DNA of 12,215 nucleotides from Alphaproteobacteria bacterium. Its GTDB lineage: Bacteria > Pseudomonadota > Alphaproteobacteria > Puniceispirillales > Puniceispirillaceae. Where the stretch lies: positions 1-12,215 of the forward strand of contig JADHLK010000032.1 of the NCBI GenBank assembly GCA_016780695.1, given 5' to 3'. Positions 1 to 6,844 of the stretch are shown here, in pieces. The position numbers were made by a program, and so were the translations under genes. How positions within the stretch are numbered: position 1 is the first letter of the stretch; each line of letters opens with the position of its first letter. Under the pieces are notes generated by a model, which searched no databases, was not told the origin of the DNA, and worked only from the letters and a program-made list of their open reading frames with translations.

Positions 1-373
1 AGGAACGAATATGGGTGCGGCAAATATCGGTTACCTGCTCCTCATTGGTCGGCCCGTAGAGCATATCGCGCTGATGGCGATCCTGAATCCGCAGCATTTC
101 CAGCCCGTAATCATCATAGCGGCCTGATTCCTGCCACAGCTCAGCAGGCTGAATAGTCGGCATCTTGATTTCCAGCGCCCCGGCCCGGTCCTGTTCCTCG
201 CGCACGATGGCCTCAATCCGGTTCAGCACTTTCAGGCCCAGCGGCAGCCAGGAATAAATGCCGGCACTGGATTGCTGAATCATACCGGCCCGCAGCATCA
301 ACCGATGCGAGACGATCTGGGCTTCTTTCGGCGTTTCTTTGAGAACTGGCAAAAAATACTGGCTTAGACGCAT
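1..373 (-). CDS. proS: Prolyl-tRNA synthetase, N-terminal fragment (gene runs off the left edge)
   Basis: ProS charges tRNA-Pro with proline in the cytoplasm for translation. Only the first 124 codons are in the window. The visible protein begins MRLSQYFLPVLKETPKEAQI and continues with the class II synthetase features expected of ProS: the segment YSWLPLG at residues 40-46 (motif 1 region), MPTIQPAELWQESGRYDDYG at 71-90, and MLYGPTNEEQVT at 104-115, which leads into motif 2. The match to alphaproteobacterial ProS is strong along the whole fragment. The ATG at 371-373 is preceded by AGGGAA (complement of 379-384) five bases upstream, a good ribosome binding site. The gene is divergent from hemB across a 180-bp intergenic region. 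Whether the enzyme carries an editing insertion cannot be seen, because that part lies outside the window. Confidence 0.93.
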   Translation of the reverse strand, partial: MRLSQYFLPVLKETPKEAQIVSHRLMLRAGMIQQSSAGIYSWLPLGLKVLNRIEAIVREEQDRAGALEIKMPTIQPAELWQESGRYDDYGLEMLRIQDRHQRDMLYGPTNEEQVTDICRTHIRS

Positions 374-553
374 GATGGTTCCCTGAGGCCAATGGGCGGG
401 GCGGAAGTGAAAAAAATATGCGGCCTCACTCTAAGGTGATTCACCTTATTTTAGCAAGCATCTTGCCAGCCTCTCGGCTTGTCTGTTTGCGCCTTTGCCG
501 TTAAACAGGAGAAAGGAGAGCTGACAGCTGATTTTTGCGGGTGATTATTTGCG
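374..553. promoter_or_regulatory. Divergent proS-hemB intergenic region
   Basis: This 180-bp gap must hold the start signals for both proS (minus) and hemB (plus). It contains three dyads: a perfect 17-bp palindrome at 432-448, GCAAG-CAT-CTTGC at 454-466, and AGCTGACAGCT at 519-529. A weak sigma-70-like pair for hemB could be TTGTCT (479-484) with TAAACA (502-507) at 17-bp spacing, but it matches consensus at only 4/6 and 3/6 positions. A Shine-Dalgarno-like stretch at 511-520 is too far from the hemB ATG to serve it. I see no convincing small reading frame and no recognised RNA. Confidence 0.5.
432..448. promoter_or_regulatory. Perfect 17-bp palindrome, candidate operator
   Basis: TAAGGTGATTCACCTTA reads the same on both strands except for the central base, with 8-bp half-sites. 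It lies 59 bp upstream of the proS ATG and 106 bp upstream of the hemB ATG, so it could control either gene. The TAAGGTGA half-site matches none of the regulators I would expect near hemB in alphaproteobacteria (Irr-type ICE box, or FnrL sites of the form TTGAT-N4-ATCAA). It could also fold as a 7-bp hairpin followed by TTTT in the plus direction, but no plus-strand gene in view would need a terminator there. Its role as an operator is inferred. Confidence 0.4.
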
Positions 554-1561
554 ATGCATAAACAGGATTTTGGACATTATCCGGCCACCCGCCTGCGCCG
601 TCTGCGCCGCAGCCCGGCGTTGCGCGCGCTGGTCGCAGAAAACAGCCTGTCAGCCGCTGATTTGATATGGCCGCTCTTTGTCATAGAGGGCGAAAACAAG
701 GTTGAGGATATCAGCGCCATGCCGGGCGTGCAGCGCCATTCGATTGACCGGCTGGTTGCCGAGGCAAAAAAGGCCCGCCAGCTGGGGATTCCTGCCCTCG
801 CCCTGTTTCCCAAGATAGAGGCCGGGCTGAAAGACAGCGAAGGGAGCCTTTCGACTGACCCGGATAATTTGGTCTGCCGGGCGGTGCGGGCGGTAAAAGC
901 GGCTGTGCCGGAGCTGGTTATTATCTGTGATGTTGCGCTTGATCCCTATACCGATCACGGCCATGACGGGTTGCTGCGCGATGGGGTTATTGTCAATGAT
1001 GAGACGGTTGCGGTGCTGGTGCAGCAGGCCCTGACCCTTGCTGGGGCGGGCTGTGATGTGATTGCCCCGTCCGATATGATGGATGGCCGCGTTGGAGCGA
1101 TCCGGTCCGGGCTGGATGCGGCCGGCTTTGAGCAGGTCTCTATCCTGTCCTATGCAGTGAAATATGCCTCTGCCTTTTATGGCCCGTTCCGGGAAGCGGT
1201 CGGGGCAGGCAGCCAGCTGGGCGGTGATGGCAAGAAAACCTATCAGATGAATCCGGCCAATGCTGAGGAAGGGCTGCGCGAGGTGGGGCTGGATTTGGCT
1301 GAAGGGGCCGATATGGTCATGGTCAAGCCAGGCCTGCCCTATTTGGATGTTATCCGTCTGGTGCGCAGCCAGTATGCCGTGCCCTGTATGGCCTATCAGG
1401 TATCTGGCGAATATGCCATGCTGATGGCAGCTATTGAGAATGGCTGGCTGGATCGCGACCGGGTGATACTGGAAAGCCTGATCGCTTTCAAACGCGCCGG
1501 GGCCTCTGCTGTCCTGACCTATTTTGCGCCTTTTGTTGCTGAACAGCTTATCCCCCGATAG
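554..1561 (+). CDS. hemB: Delta-aminolevulinic acid dehydratase (porphobilinogen synthase), magnesium-type
   Basis: HemB condenses two 5-aminolevulinate molecules into porphobilinogen, the second common step of haem, chlorophyll and cobalamin-type tetrapyrrole synthesis, in the cytoplasm. The protein has 335 residues, normal for the family. The two Schiff-base lysines are visible: K203 in SYAVKYASAFYGPFR and K258 in MVMVKPGLPYLDVIR. At 126-139 the metal region reads DVALDPYTDHGHDG, with aspartates where zinc enzymes have cysteines, so this is the Mg2+-responsive class typical of alphaproteobacteria and Pseudomonas. The ATG at 554 is the only plausible start, since an in-frame TGA lies at 542-544. 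It has only a poor ribosome binding site. The gene is transcribed away from proS and is followed after 174 bp by ilvA. Confidence 0.97.
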   Translation: MHKQDFGHYPATRLRRLRRSPALRALVAENSLSAADLIWPLFVIEGENKVEDISAMPGVQRHSIDRLVAEAKKARQLGIPALALFPKIEAGLKDSEGSLSTDPDNLVCRAVRAVKAAVPELVIICDVALDPYTDHGHDGLLRDGVIVNDETVAVLVQQALTLAGAGCDVIAPSDMMDGRVGAIRSGLDAAGFEQVSILSYAVKYASAFYGPFREAVGAGSQLGGDGKKTYQMNPANAEEGLREVGLDLAEGADMVMVKPGLPYLDVIRLVRSQYAVPCMAYQVSGEYAMLMAAIENGWLDRDRVILESLIAFKRAGASAVLTYFAPFVAEQLIPR

Positions 1562-1674
1562 TCGGCAGCGGGCGCGCGCCTCTCATCTCTGGTCGGGCTG
1601 CGGTCAGAAATGCACCATAAATAGTCGTCTTTAAGGCTCCAGACGCGTCCTGGCTGGCGCAAGAATGGGATGAA

Positions 1675-1702
1675 GGGCATTCGCATTGTGATGCGGATGT
1701 CC
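1675..1702 (+). other. 12-bp stem-loop in the hemB-ilvA gap
   Basis: The left arm GGGCATTCGCAT (1675-1686) pairs with the right arm ATGCGGATGTCC (1691-1702) over 12 consecutive positions, two of them G-U in RNA, around the tetraloop TGTG. The hairpin ends 33 bp before the ilvA ATG. There is no T-run after it, so it is not a normal intrinsic terminator for hemB. It could be a leader structure, an RNA-processing site that separates hemB and ilvA expression, or chance. The rest of the 1562-1735 gap holds no credible gene and no Ile/Leu/Val-rich leader peptide. Confidence 0.45.
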
Positions 1703-1735
1703 GGCGGCCTAAGCTGAGCTGGCGGGACAGGCAAG

Positions 1736-2965
1736 ATGGCAGACAAAGCGCTTTTAACATTGGCTGATATTGAACAGGCGGCCGGGCAGCTGGCTGGCCA
1801 GATAATCGCCACTCCTACCATACCGGCCCCGATGCTGTCAGAAACGCTGGGCTGTCCGCTCTGGCTGAAGCTGGAAAATCTGCAATATACCTCCTCTTTC
1901 AAGGTGCGCGGGGCAACGCTGGCGATGGCTGCGTTGGAGCCGGCGCAGAAAAAACGCGGCGTGATCACCATGTCGGCGGGCAATCATGCCCAGGCGGTAG
2001 CCTTTCGGGCCAGCCAGATGGGCATACCGGCCACTATTGTGATGCCCAAACAGACCCCTTTTGCCAAGGTCAACCGGACGCGTTCCTTTGGCCCGAAGAT
2101 TGTGCTGGAAGGCCGCAATCTGAATGAGTGCGAGGATACGGTTCAGCAGCTGATGGCAGAACAGGGGCTGGCCCTGATTCACCCTTATGACAATCTGGAG
2201 GTCATCCGCGGGCAAGGCACGGTGGGGCTGGAAATACTGGCAGCCGTGCCAGAGCTGGAATGTCTGGTTGTGCCAATTGGCGGCGGCGGGCTTATAGGTG
2301 GTATCGCGGTTGCGGCAAAGGCACTTAATCCAAAAATCCGTATTATCGGGGTGGAGGCTGAATTATACCCATCCATGTCACAGACGCTGGCGGGCCAGCC
2401 CGTGCAATGCGGCGGCGAAACGCTGGCTGAGGGGATAGCGGTCAAGGCTCCTGGCCAGCTGACCCGTGATCTGGCCAGCCGCTATGTAGATGAAATTCTG
2501 CTGGTCAGTGAGGCGCAGCTGGAATGGGCGGTTGGCGCGCTGGTCGAACAGCAGCGTGTTATAGCCGAAGGGGCCGGGGCAGCCGGTATTGCCGCTATCC
2601 GCGCCCATTCCGGGCTGTTTGCCGGGCAGAAAACAGGCGTGGTCATCTGTGGCGGCAATATTGATACGCGGCTTTTAGCCTCTATCCTGACGCGCAATAT
2701 GGTCTCGGATGGGCGTATGGTGCGGCTGCGGATTGATATTTCGGATGAGCCGGGAATGCTGGCCGCCATTGCCTCCGCGATCAGTGATTGTGGCGGCAAT
2801 GTTGTTGAGGTGTATCACCAGCGCCTGTTCTATAATGTGCCGGCCAAGCTGGCTAAAATTGATGTGGTGATTGATACGCGCGGGCCCGATCATGTTCAGG
2901 AAATCCGCAGCGCCCTGATAAATAAGGGATTCAAGGTGGCGATGATTGATGAGCAATCTGACTGA
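1736..2965 (+). CDS. ilvA: Threonine ammonia-lyase (threonine dehydratase) with one C-terminal ACT domain
   Basis: This PLP enzyme of the fold-type II (tryptophan synthase beta) family converts threonine to 2-oxobutanoate and ammonia, the entry step to isoleucine. Residues 1 to about 320 are the catalytic domain. K56 in SSFKVRGA is the PLP lysine, SAGNHAQ (80-86) is the substrate loop, and the glycine run GGGG (182-185) holds the cofactor phosphate. Residues from about 328 to 409 form one ACT domain that opens VRLRIDISDEPGMLAAIA. The 409-residue catalytic-plus-single-ACT layout is the medium form of the family, between the ACT-less TdcB and the long IlvA with a larger regulatory region. The physiological role, biosynthetic or catabolic, therefore remains open. 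The ATG at 1736 follows GGGACAGG, and an in-frame TGA at 1715 excludes an earlier start. bpt begins 42 bp downstream. Confidence 0.93.
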   Translation: MADKALLTLADIEQAAGQLAGQIIATPTIPAPMLSETLGCPLWLKLENLQYTSSFKVRGATLAMAALEPAQKKRGVITMSAGNHAQAVAFRASQMGIPATIVMPKQTPFAKVNRTRSFGPKIVLEGRNLNECEDTVQQLMAEQGLALIHPYDNLEVIRGQGTVGLEILAAVPELECLVVPIGGGGLIGGIAVAAKALNPKIRIIGVEAELYPSMSQTLAGQPVQCGGETLAEGIAVKAPGQLTRDLASRYVDEILLVSEAQLEWAVGALVEQQRVIAEGAGAAGIAAIRAHSGLFAGQKTGVVICGGNIDTRLLASILTRNMVSDGRMVRLRIDISDEPGMLAAIASAISDCGGNVVEVYHQRLFYNVPAKLAKIDVVIDTRGPDHVQEIRSALINKGFKVAMIDEQSD

Positions 2966-3007
2966 CCCCTTGCCAGTGCAACCCGGCTTCCGATAATATA
3001 ATCAGCG

Positions 3008-3739
3008 ATGGATCAGTCTGCAGATATATTTGTGCCCTCCTTGCTGCATTTGCGGGTTACCCGCCAGTTTGACTGTGCCTATCGGCCCGGCTATTCGGAA
3101 AAGCGGCTGGCTGCTGATTTGACGCATTTCCCGCATTTCCACGATATGCTGGCTGAGGCTGGCTTCCGGCGGGTGGAAAACTGGGTCTATCGGCCTGCCT
3201 GTGATGCCTGCCAGTCCTGTATTCCCTTTCGGGTTAAGGCAAGCAGCTTTCAACATAGCCGCAATACCCGCCGGATTTTGCGACGCAATGCAGATTTGGT
3301 GCGCGGGCTTGCCGACCAGCCGCTGGGAGAAGAATATTACCAGCTGTTTCAGGACTATCTGGATAGTCGGCATAATGACGGGCACATGGCGCAGATGGAT
3401 ATCGGGGAATTCACCACTATGATCCTGAATAGCCCGATTGCCACCAGCCTGGTCGAATACCGCGATCAGGAGGGCAGATTGCAAGCCTGTGTTCTGGTGG
3501 ATTTGCAACGTGACGGGCTCAGCGCGGTCTATAGTTTTTTCAATTCTGAGCGCGCCGGACAGTCAACCGGGCATTTTCTGATACTGGATATGATTGATCA
3601 GGTGTGCGCCGCCGGTCTGGACTGGCTCTATCTGGGCTTTTATGTCTCAGAAAGTCCGAAAATGTCCTATAAGGCGCGCTATCTGCCAGCAGAAATCTTT
3701 GTGGATGGCAGCTGGCAGGACTTCTCCGCGCCAAAATAG
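3008..3739 (+). CDS. bpt: Aspartate/glutamate leucyl(arginyl)-tRNA-protein transferase, Bpt/ATE family
   Basis: Enzymes of this family move an amino acid from aminoacyl-tRNA onto the N-terminus of proteins that begin with Asp or Glu, marking them for ClpS-ClpAP degradation. Characterised bacterial Bpt proteins transfer leucine, whereas eukaryotic ATE1 transfers arginine; the donor here is assigned by family only. The 243-residue length fits. The N-terminal domain has C23 plus the cysteine cluster C65, C68 and C71 in YRPACDACQSCIPFRV, the expected metal or Fe-S ligand region. The GNAT-like second half carries the family signature FYVSESPKMSYKARYLP at 211-227. The ATG at 3008 has a weak ribosome binding site, and an in-frame TAA at 2999-3001 rules out a longer form. 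The gene lies 42 bp after ilvA, possibly co-transcribed with it, and converges on parC. parC and hemB are common alphaproteobacterial neighbours of this gene. Confidence 0.93.
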   Translation: MDQSADIFVPSLLHLRVTRQFDCAYRPGYSEKRLAADLTHFPHFHDMLAEAGFRRVENWVYRPACDACQSCIPFRVKASSFQHSRNTRRILRRNADLVRGLADQPLGEEYYQLFQDYLDSRHNDGHMAQMDIGEFTTMILNSPIATSLVEYRDQEGRLQACVLVDLQRDGLSAVYSFFNSERAGQSTGHFLILDMIDQVCAAGLDWLYLGFYVSESPKMSYKARYLPAEIFVDGSWQDFSAPK

Positions 3740-3770
3740 CCTTTCGCGAGGCGGGCTGCCCCAATCTGGT

Positions 3771-3804
3771 TTAAGAAAAGCCCCCTGCCAGGTGAAATGG
3801 GCCT
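3771..3804 (-). terminator. Possible intrinsic terminator of the rsh-parC operon
   Basis: Reading the minus strand, AGGCCC (3804-3799) can pair with GGGCTT (3783-3778), six pairs including one G-U. The inner palindrome CCTGGCAGG (3792-3784) adds a 3-bp helix stacked on the 3' arm, and the T-rich run TTTTCTT follows (3779-3773). It starts 16 bp past the parC stop, where an operon end is expected. The stem is interrupted and only moderately strong, so the call is tentative. I saw no clear terminator for bpt on the plus strand of the same 80-bp gap. Confidence 0.35.
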
Positions 3805-3819
3805 CAGGAAAATCGCGCC

Positions 3820-6024
3820 TTAGGTAAAACGAGCTGGTCTTGGAAAGCCTGTGGGCGGCATTTTGCCGGCCCCGCCCCGCTTGCCTGTCCAGGTCAGCAG
3901 GTCGGTTTCGGTGCGGGTGCGCCCGCCTCCCATCTGCCAGCAGAGCCCTTCATCGGCTTTGAAAACCTTGATATCTGCCAGCCCGGCATCCTTATAACGT
4001 TGCAAGATAACGCCGCGCCCACGGGTCATCTCCGGCACTTCTGCCAAATCAAAGATCAGCAATTTGCGATTTTCACCAACCACCGCAACCTTGTCACCAG
4101 ATGCCTGCACACAGGCGACCGCCCGCACCCGGTCAGCCAGGTTCAGCACCTGCTTGCCGGTGCGTGTGGCCGCGACCACCGCCTCGGCATCCACCTGCAT
4201 CCCATGGCCAGAGGAAGCGGCCAAAAGCAGCTTGCCAGGCCCGGCCTTCAAACAGGCAACCAGACCCGTATCAGCCGGTATATCGAGCATCAGGCTAAGC
4301 GGCTCTCCAAAGCCCCGTCCGCTGGGTAATTTGTCACAGCCAAGCGTATAAAACCGCCCATTATCAGCAAACAGCAACAGCCGGTCTGTTGTATCCCCAT
4401 GCAGGGCAAAGGCCGGCCCGTCCCCATCCTTGAATTTGAACTCCCCTGCCAAATCCAGATGCCCCTTCATCGCCCGAATCCAGCCGCGCTCAGAACAGAT
4501 AATAGTGATCGCCTCTTTCTCGACCAGCAATTCGGCTGCATCAAAAACCAGATCCGGGGCTTCTCCCAGCTCTGTGCGCCGTTTATCTGATTTCAGAATA
4601 TCTGCCTTCATATCTTTGATTTGTTTTGTTATTTCTGACCATTGCCTTGTTTCATCTGAAAGCAGAGCCTGTAAGTCTGCCTGTTCTTCTGCCAGCTTCT
4701 CGCGTTCGCTGCGTATGGCAATTTCCTCTAATTTCCGCAGGGCCCGCAGCCGCATATCCAGCACGCCATTGGCCTGATTTTCATTCAGATCAAAGCGCTG
4801 CATCAGCTCTGTTTTCGGATTGTCACCATCGCGAATAATGCGGATCACCTCATCCAGATTGAGATAGACCACCAGATAGCCATCCAGCATTTCCAGACGG
4901 CGGGCAATCTTCTCCAGCCGGAAGCTGCTGCGCCGCTGCAAGACCACACGGCGATGTTCCAGCCAAGCGCGCAGGACGGCGCGCAAATCCATCACGCCGG
5001 GCCGGCCTTCGGCATCCAGCACATTGAGATTAAGTTGGATACGATTTTCCAGATCAGTCAACCGGAACAGCCCTTCCATGACCGCTTGCGGGTCCAGTCG
5101 GCGCGAGCGCGGCTCCAGCACCAGGCGCACATCTTCAGCCGATTCATCCCGGATATCAGCTAGCATGGGCAGCTTTTTCGCCTGCATCATCTCAGCCATT
5201 TTTTCGATCAGCCGCGATTTCTGCACCTGAAAGGGGATTTCCGAAACCACAATCTGCCAGCTGCCCCCGCTGATTTTTTCCACCTCCCATCTGGCGCGCA
5301 GGCGGAAACTGCCGCGGCCGGTCCGATAGGCTTGGGTGATCGCCTCAGCCGGTTCCACCAGCACGCCGCCAGTTGGAAAATCCGGCCCCTTGACAAAACT
5401 GGTCAGTGTTTCGATCGCCGCATTGGGATATTTGATCAGATGCAAGGCCGCATCTGCCAGCTCAGTCGCGTTATGCGGGGGAATACTGGTTGCCATCCCC
5501 ACCGCGATACCCTGTGCCCCATTAGCCAGCAAATTGGGCAGCCCGGCCGGAAGCAGCACCGGCTCATCTGATTCGCCGTCATAGGTGGGACGGAAATCGA
5601 CAGCATCCTCATCAATACCGTCCAGCAACGCTTGGGCAAAAGCGCTCATGCGGGCTTCGGTGTAGCGCATGGCGGCCGCATTATCGCCGTCAATATTGCC
5701 AAAATTCCCCTGCCCGTCCACCAGCGGATAGCGCATTGCAAAAGATTGGGCCAGACGCACCATCGCATCATAAATCGCCGCATCCCCATGCGGATGAAAT
5801 TTACCCATCACATCGCCAACAACGCGGGCCGATTTCTTGAACCCCTGCTCCGGGTCCAGTTTCAGCTGACGCATGGCAAATAAAATCCGCCGATGCACCG
5901 GCTTCAGCCCGTCCCGCACATCCGGTAGCGAACGCGCGGTAATCGTAGAAAGCGCATAGGCCAGATAGCGTTCTGACAGGGCGGATGAAAAATTTGTGCG
6001 GGCGATATTATCCTGTAGCGTCAT
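3820..6024 (-). CDS. parC: DNA topoisomerase IV subunit A
   Basis: ParC is the DNA-cleaving subunit of the ParC2-ParE2 type II topoisomerase that unlinks daughter chromosomes. With the ATG at 6024 the protein has 734 residues. The breakage-reunion domain is complete: PDVRDGLKPVHRRIL near residue 35-50, GKFHPHGDAAIYDAM at about 74-88, and the catalytic tyrosine Y121 in AAMRYTEARMS. The C-terminal part is short and lacks a GyrA box, which argues for ParC over GyrA. At the two main quinolone positions the protein has A82 and D86 (E. coli S80 and E84). A longer frame could start at a TTG at 6063, but that codon has no ribosome binding site, and the ATG at 6024 gives residue numbering close to E. 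coli. The start is therefore likely but not certain. parC follows recO by 58 bp and is the last gene of the operon; parE is not in the window. Confidence 0.93.
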   Translation of the reverse strand: MTLQDNIARTNFSSALSERYLAYALSTITARSLPDVRDGLKPVHRRILFAMRQLKLDPEQGFKKSARVVGDVMGKFHPHGDAAIYDAMVRLAQSFAMRYPLVDGQGNFGNIDGDNAAAMRYTEARMSAFAQALLDGIDEDAVDFRPTYDGESDEPVLLPAGLPNLLANGAQGIAVGMATSIPPHNATELADAALHLIKYPNAAIETLTSFVKGPDFPTGGVLVEPAEAITQAYRTGRGSFRLRARWEVEKISGGSWQIVVSEIPFQVQKSRLIEKMAEMMQAKKLPMLADIRDESAEDVRLVLEPRSRRLDPQAVMEGLFRLTDLENRIQLNLNVLDAEGRPGVMDLRAVLRAWLEHRRVVLQRRSSFRLEKIARRLEMLDGYLVVYLNLDEVIRIIRDGDNPKTELMQRFDLNENQANGVLDMRLRALRKLEEIAIRSEREKLAEEQADLQALLSDETRQWSEITKQIKDMKADILKSDKRRTELGEAPDLVFDAAELLVEKEAITIICSERGWIRAMKGHLDLAGEFKFKDGDGPAFALHGDTTDRLLLFADNGRFYTLGCDKLPSGRGFGEPLSLMLDIPADTGLVACLKAGPGKLLLAASSGHGMQVDAEAVVAATRTGKQVLNLADRVRAVACVQASGDKVAVVGENRKLLIFDLAEVPEMTRGRGVILQRYKDAGLADIKVFKADEGLCWQMGGGRTRTETDLLTWTGKRGGAGKMPPTGFPRPARFT

Positions 6025-6082
6025 ATCAGGGCTGCTCTTTTTCTGTGCAGGACAAGCAAACAAGGCATCATTTAGCGATACA

Positions 6083-6844
6083 TTATCTAGTATCCTTATA
6101 GCGGCTTGCTACCAAATAGGCCAGACGCAATCTGGCCTGTGGTAAATCCTGATTAACCACCGAAAAGATATGGCGGCTCAGAAAATGGCCGGTCAGACCA
6201 AGGGCAGCCTCATGCTCATTATTCAGCTGTTTCCAGCCCCCGAACAAGGCTGGCAGCGGCAAAAGCCGGTCTGCATACTCACCAGCGGCCTGATGATGCA
6301 CCGCCCGGCCAGTGCGCGGGCTGATATAGGCCAGCCCCTCGGTCTCGCCGGTCAGGGTGCAACATTCATTATGGATAGCAAAACCGACCGCCGCCAGCAA
6401 TTCCAGCTCCCAGAGCAGATACCATTCCAGCCAAGGCCGCCGTTTGCTGTCATGGTTTTCCACATCAGACAAAGCGATAATATCCAGCAGGGCGGCAGAG
6501 GATTGATAGAGATTTTCCTGCGGCTCCCGCTCAGCCAGGCTGGCATCCAGCAAGCCACAGGCCGCGCCTATCGCCGCCAGTCGTAACGGATCATCCAGCA
6601 CCAGCGCGGACGGGCTTTTTTCCAAATCCAACTGCCAGCTTCCGAGCTGGCCTTCCAGCCGGGCCCGCCAGTCTGCCTGCACCAGATTGCCCGGCTGTAA
6701 AACCCCCTTGGCAGCCCGCCCCATCCCGCCATGCACCAGCCCGGCATGGCGGCCCCACTCACGGGTCAGCAGGCTGGCAATGGCGTGTGTTTCCCCATGC
6801 GGACGCACCGCCAGAATCAGACCCCTATCTCGCCAGTCAGGCAT
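6083..6844 (-). CDS. recO: DNA repair protein RecO
   Basis: RecO works with RecR (and RecF) to load RecA onto SSB-coated single-stranded DNA during gap repair. The 253-residue protein starts MPDWRDRGLILAVRPHGETH and has the N-terminal OB-fold pattern expected to residue 80, followed by a helical domain. The segment TGETEGLAYISPRTGRAVHH (165-184) is the alphaproteobacterial form of the zinc-finger-like loop. Only the adjacent cysteines C161 and C162 remain, with no second CxxC pair, so zinc binding is doubtful; the family varies here. The start ATG at 6844 overlaps the era stop by 8 bp (ATGCCTGA), which suggests translational coupling, since no strong independent ribosome binding site is seen. 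RecO sequences are poorly conserved, but the position after era is diagnostic. Confidence 0.92.
   Translation of the reverse strand: MPDWRDRGLILAVRPHGETHAIASLLTREWGRHAGLVHGGMGRAAKGVLQPGNLVQADWRARLEGQLGSWQLDLEKSPSALVLDDPLRLAAIGAACGLLDASLAEREPQENLYQSSAALLDIIALSDVENHDSKRRPWLEWYLLWELELLAAVGFAIHNECCTLTGETEGLAYISPRTGRAVHHQAAGEYADRLLPLPALFGGWKQLNNEHEAALGLTGHFLSRHIFSVVNQDLPQARLRLAYLVASRYKDTR

Noticed and set aside
479..507. A sigma-70 promoter TTGTCT-N17-TAAACA for hemB
   Set aside because: The match to consensus is too weak to list as a feature of its own; the spacing is right but the -10 has only three matching bases.
1519..1983. A 154-residue minus-strand open frame spanning the hemB-ilvA gap
   Set aside because: It overlaps the hemB end and the catalytic N-terminus of ilvA and has low-complexity Ser/Ala/Pro composition, so it is a shadow frame.
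3740..3770. An intrinsic terminator for bpt on the plus strand
   Set aside because: The only dyad, GGG-CTG-CCC, is three base pairs with no T-run after it.
6025..6063. TTG-initiated extension of parC
   Set aside because: There is no ribosome binding site before the TTG, and the ATG at 6024 places the catalytic tyrosine at 121, close to E. coli Y120. It is not fully excluded.
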